DNA of 8,755 bases from Candidatus Zixiibacteriota bacterium (GTDB taxonomy: Bacteria; Zixibacteria; MSB-5A5; GN15; FEB-12). The position numbers and the translations under genes are program-made. The stretch is taken from NCBI GenBank assembly GCA_003641405.1, contig QNAF01000105.1, forward strand, positions 1 through 8,755, given 5' to 3'. Below, one piece after another: positions 7,001 to 8,755 of the stretch. Each line of letters opens with the position of its first letter. The stretch's first letter is position 1. Below the pieces are notes generated by a model, which searched no databases, had not been told where the DNA came from, and worked only from the letters and a program-made list of their open reading frames with translations.

Positions 7001-7265
7001 CGATGAAGATGGCATCGGTGACGTGTGCGACTACTCCTGCTGCAAGGGCGGAACAACCGGCAATATCGACTGCGATCCCCTCGAAAGCGTTGATGGTGCT
7101 GATCTCAGCGTTATGATCGACCGCCTGTTTATCACACCATCTGCTGAGTTCTGTTGTCCCGGCGAGGCCAACCTGGATTATACATCCGGCGTGGACGGCG
7201 GTGATCTCTCAGTCCTGATCAATCATCTCTTTATCAACCTAGATGATCTTCGCTCCTGCCACTGA
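4080..7265 (+). CDS. Secreted gluzincin metalloprotease with TSP3 repeats and dockerin-like tail
   Basis: This 1061-aa secreted zinc endopeptidase has several domains. Residues 1 to about 40 are a signal peptide (core FVLLALVLLLSMSATTIAA). An FTP-like propeptide follows, with YHDGVPVYGSELRLLV near 148-163 and YVVDPSTGDILHK near 248-260. Residues about 269-353 resemble a carboxypeptidase regulatory-like fold. The catalytic domain (about 354-592) contains HEYGHH: His444, Glu445 and His448 as zinc ligand, base and ligand, and Glu463 in GEGMAD as likely third ligand, as in M4/M36-type enzymes. It also has many Cys and ends with NGTPHTEEICTGFGAHG. Residues 596-701 look Ig-like and 702-880 jelly-roll or MAM-like (NFETSMGW, DADGSGQCYLTEN). 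TSP3 calcium-binding repeats span 884-984 and a dockerin-like EF-hand pair 986-1061. The substrate is unknown, and the exact peptidase family (M36-like against another gluzincin) is uncertain. It is probably monocistronic: a promoter lies upstream and a strong terminator after it. Confidence 0.9.
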   Translation: MSKNSSGNTAKELIYETTRFVLLALVLLLSMSATTIAAQADEGYSGVNLERAVKASNALSELKSSYPGVREYSNGPLVTRLYGTAFGHGYSPRAVAEQFRTQWAEAFGVSPQDLVPGNLTQNRIVSQPVMYNPITDSYKFTMLYYSQYHDGVPVYGSELRLLVRNEPEFPLVLAISTLRDLGDFAFGVRSTDAHSFTAEQAARTDEPELTAFSKQETVIWAGSENELTKPLIAVTFIGQSDFPEKFRYVVDPSTGDILHKKDLIIFEDVVGNVSGWGTPGPKEMNCTPSALTPLPYALVSIDGGNSAYADENGDFTIANDGTSPVSLLSPVAGMYFEVHNYFGSDDVDTLLVTPPGPADFVHTDDDEWTRAQFNGYLNANEVRDFALKYNPVYPTVHNQTGFDVNVNRSGGYCPGNAWYDGSSLNFCSSSLSYGNTSFASVAQHEYGHHLIAMGGSGQGQYGEGMADCVAMLIADDAGLGYGFYKNQCSTPLRNADNDMQYPCEGEIHYCGQLLSGCVWDTRNELVITEPGRYIDTLANLTINSILLHTGTSITPQITIDFLTLDDDDASISNGTPHTEEICTGFGAHGMSCPEFAPISFTFPDGRPETLLPDVATNVRVVMVAITAEPVAGSAELYYSVNGAPFLSGVMTEVRPNDYLATLPGVGCDSNIEWYITAEAVDMGQYISPPTAPSVAYYTIVATLFAPIFTDNFETSMGWTVSGDATGGLWERGVPAGNGGRGDPPTDADGSGQCYLTENRYNCCDVDFGTMSLTSPTIDLSEGDARISYYRWYSNDMGNDPNNDIFEVYISNDDGGSWVLVEQLGPIDQASGGWHYHHFSVSDFVTPTALIKVRFDPSDLNEPSIVEAGIDAFKIVTYECDPFADSDEDGVLNTIDNCPYDANADQLDTDDDGYGDVCDNCQYDTDNDADLDGHCGDVDNCPAITNPHQFDDDSDTLGDECDNCPYVANIDQADYDEDGIGDVCDYSCCKGGTTGNIDCDPLESVDGADLSVMIDRLFITPSAEFCCPGEANLDYTSGVDGGDLSVLINHLFINLDDLRSCH
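6726..7031 (+). repeat. Thrombospondin type 3 calcium-binding repeats in the protease
   Basis: Asp-rich units carry DNCP, DNCQ, DNCP and DNCP at protease residues 895, 918, 938 and 961, alternating with DTDDDGYGDVCD- and DYDEDGIGDVCD-type loops. The unit around residues 930-938 is irregular: it reads GHCGDVDNCP where GDVCDNCP is expected, shifting the Cys spacing. TSP3 arrays bind calcium and act as rigid spacers; here they join the jelly-roll domain to the dockerin-like tail. Confidence 0.85.
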
Positions 7266-7299
7266 AATGACAACAGACCAGTAACTGACTGCACACTGG

Positions 7300-7342
7300 A
7301 AAGGTCGATATTCCTCACTGAGGAGTCTCGGCCTTTGCTTTT
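7300..7342 (+). terminator. Strong intrinsic terminator of the metalloprotease gene
   Basis: AAAGGTCGA (7300-7308) pairs with TCGGCCTTT (7328-7336) over nine base pairs with one T-G wobble. An inner stem, TCCTC (7312-7316) with GAGGA (7320-7324), closes on the loop ACT, and GCTTTT (7337-7342) follows. It starts 35 bp after the protease stop. On the minus strand no T tract follows the hairpin, so it acts mainly on the plus strand. Confidence 0.75.
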
Positions 7343-7424
7343 GGACTTGTTGGAGAAAACATAGATATCAGATTGCTTACAACCCACCCCACAGGAACTG
7401 CCTGACCGTTCATACGCAATATCT

Positions 7425-7451
7425 GTCACCCTGAGATTGTCGAAAGATGAG
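7425..7451. repeat. Decayed REP-like palindromic element
   Basis: The segment begins GTCACCCTGAG and continues ATTGTCGAAAGATGAG. It resembles the short dispersed palindromes of the TCACCCTGAG...TGTCGAAGGGTGA type that I recall from many bacterial genomes. The arms here are imperfect: TCACCCT against AAGATGA pairs at five of seven positions. Only one copy is in the window, so repetition cannot be shown from this sequence. Confidence 0.35.
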
Positions 7452-7492
7452 CAGGTATGACTGGTGCAGACGTGGACACCTTCCGCCCACGG

Positions 7493-8755
7493 TCAGAAGT
7501 ACTGGCCGGTTCCCACGATGATCTCCCAGTCACCGGCTGCCGTATGGGCAAAGTCAAAGCGAGTCAACTGCCCCCGAAACAGCTTCTCAAAAGAGAGCCT
7601 GAGACCTGCTCCCAAACTGAGGTCGTAGTCTTGAAAGACGACCGGTTCATCGGCTTGCCAGGTACGCCCAATGTCGGCAAACGCAGCAGCGCCGACTCCT
7701 ACGGACAGCACCTCAATCCCAGGAAAGAACCTTGCCTCGATATTCGTCACATGGTATCGGTCGCCTGAGAAAGCCTCCTCTGGGTATCCCCTCAGACCAT
7801 TGTTGCCGCCGAGTTCCAAAAGCGAAAGCCCCGCTGTCTTGTCAGCAACATAAAGACTCCTCGCCGCCACTGTCATGAAGGGGAGATGATTGTTGTAGAT
7901 TGAGACTTGGAATCTTGACCATCGCCGGATGTCATCTGATCCCTTAAACCAGAATGATCGAAAATAGGCCGAGCTGAAGAAAAACGATCCCAGCCTCTTA
8001 GAAACTGAGACGTCAGCGTTGATATTGTCGTGGTAGTAGCTACCGGAACGGACATTCAGTGCACGACCGAATGATATCAGGAATGTCCAGCCAAGCGTAA
8101 AATCCTCATCGTACTCAAAACCGTTTATCCTCTGCAATACTGTAAAATCCTGAATCGCATACGTGGCGCGAACCAGTGGGCGATGATAGACGGAGTCAGC
8201 CGGAAATATGATTGTGCCTAGCGAATTATCCCCATTGATAGTAGTGTCGGTTGTCCGCTGGCATACATACCTGTAACTCCCGGTAAGAGACAGTTTACGA
8301 TGGCGCGGCCCCCAGCGATGGGTCATGGAGATACCGATAAGATCCCTGTCAGTGTTCCATCGAGCCGACCACACTCCGTCAGAGAACAATTCTTTGCGAC
8401 CACCACCATCGGCTACCACAAACTCGAACGAGACACGTTGTGACAGGTTGTAGTACGGTCGACCGATAGCCAAGCCTTTGAGCCTTCCTTCGGGGTTTCC
8501 AGAATAAAGCAGTTCCAGACTGAGCGGTCGCCCCCGGACACGTGACTCATAGAAGCGCGAAGTAGCGTAGTTCTCTTTATTATCCCGGACATAGTAGTCA
8601 AACGAAATGAACTGCGCCCTGCCGAGGAAGTTTCGCTCTTCAAAGCCTACCTGGTAGTTAGCTTCATCACCATTCACGTCGATAGACCGCAGGCTACCAA
8701 TGAGACTCCACTGGTCAACTGTTACTACTCGCACCGTGACAGAGTCCTCGTGCGC
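7493..8755 (-). CDS. Omp85/BamA-TamA-like outer membrane protein, C-terminal barrel
   Basis: These are the last 420 residues of a gene that continues past the right edge; the frame is open to position 8755, so the true start and any POTRA domains are outside. The fragment opens with VTVRVVTVDQWSL and later VGFEERNFLGRA, like the junction between the last POTRA and the first barrel strands of Omp85 proteins. Alternating aromatic and polar beta strands follow throughout. Near the C-terminus, LGGNNGLRGY (window residues 315-324, 7784-7813) matches the conserved Omp85 loop motif (L/V)RG(F/Y), followed by NIEARFF and AFADIGRTW. The protein ends in QYF, an aromatic C-terminus typical of the outer-membrane assembly signal. 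Family members insert or translocate proteins across the outer membrane; which substrate is not evident. It is convergent with the protease gene, so a shared transcript is excluded. A GTG at 8732-8734 is in frame but has no reason to be the start. Confidence 0.85.
   Translation of the reverse strand, partial: AHEDSVTVRVVTVDQWSLIGSLRSIDVNGDEANYQVGFEERNFLGRAQFISFDYYVRDNKENYATSRFYESRVRGRPLSLELLYSGNPEGRLKGLAIGRPYYNLSQRVSFEFVVADGGGRKELFSDGVWSARWNTDRDLIGISMTHRWGPRHRKLSLTGSYRYVCQRTTDTTINGDNSLGTIIFPADSVYHRPLVRATYAIQDFTVLQRINGFEYDEDFTLGWTFLISFGRALNVRSGSYYHDNINADVSVSKRLGSFFFSSAYFRSFWFKGSDDIRRWSRFQVSIYNNHLPFMTVAARSLYVADKTAGLSLLELGGNNGLRGYPEEAFSGDRYHVTNIEARFFPGIEVLSVGVGAAAFADIGRTWQADEPVVFQDYDLSLGAGLRLSFEKLFRGQLTRFDFAHTAAGDWEIIVGTGQYF

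Larger units (their letters stand above)
7266..7492. other. Convergent intergenic region
   Basis: This is 227 bp between the stop codons of the metalloprotease and the Omp85-like gene. It holds the protease terminator (7300-7342) and a decayed palindrome-like element (7425-7451). A short inverted repeat, CGTGG/CCACG (7471-7475, 7487-7491), lies next to the Omp85 stop codon, but without a T tract on the minus strand. No clear terminator for the minus-strand gene is seen. Confidence 0.6.

Noticed and set aside
6534..7116. Open frames on both strands (6534-6923 minus, 6658-7116 plus) over the TSP3 region
   Set aside because: The Asp-rich TSP3 repeats give low-complexity products in other frames (Thr/Met-rich, or Ile/Val-rich on the minus strand). 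They have no independent support.
1..8755. Defence island, phage, insertion sequence or other mobile system
   Set aside because: No transposase, integrase, phage, toxin-antitoxin or nuclease motif was seen in any credible frame, and no terminal inverted repeats flank any segment.

Overview
The window looks like chromosomal sequence from an uncultured Gram-negative bacterium of the FCB group. Candidate phylum Zixibacteria or a close relative is my best guess. The main clue is the C-terminus of the large secreted protease: paired-Cys, EF-hand-like modules (CCKGG...GNIDCD...DLSVMIDRLFI...FCCPGEANLD...DLSVLINHLFI) following thrombospondin type 3 repeats, a layout I associate with that lineage. 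Other clues are the WTAPGDDG-type fibronectin III repeats, the YPNP...GKLVVVR Por/type IX-like sorting tail, an Omp85 barrel (outer membrane) and a promoter candidate that fits the Bacteroidota-style TAnnTTTG pattern. The assignment rests on recalled family patterns, not on a search.

Layout: (1) 1-169, minus strand: start of a SIMPL/DUF541 protein, cut by the window edge. (2) 170-513: divergent intergenic region with a promoter candidate for the SIMPL gene. (3) 514-2817, plus: 767-aa secreted protein of five 112-aa fibronectin III repeats, an Ig/FN3-like domain and a type IX-like C-terminal sorting domain. (4) 2818-3077: spacer with two hairpins. (5) 3078-3551, plus: 157-aa polytopic membrane protein of unknown function, with an intrinsic terminator overlapping its stop codon. 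(6) 3552-4079: 528-bp non-coding region with a good promoter candidate and a long, possibly structured leader. (7) 4080-7265, plus: 1061-aa secreted multidomain zinc metalloprotease (propeptide, gluzincin catalytic domain, adhesion-like domains, TSP3 and dockerin-like tail), followed by a strong terminator at 7300-7342. (8) 7493-8755, minus, convergent: C-terminal beta-barrel of an Omp85/BamA-TamA-like outer membrane protein, cut by the window edge.

The theme is the cell envelope and surface: four of the five genes encode clearly exported or outer-membrane proteins, and the fifth is an inner-membrane protein. Terminators and long spacers suggest that most are transcribed separately. I see no CRISPR array, tRNA, rRNA, transposase, phage gene or defence system, and no evidence that these genes form a single dedicated system. 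The points most worth a second look are the orphan membrane protein, the long protease leader, the short HExxH-to-Glu spacing of the protease, and the two different C-terminal tails on neighbouring secreted proteins.
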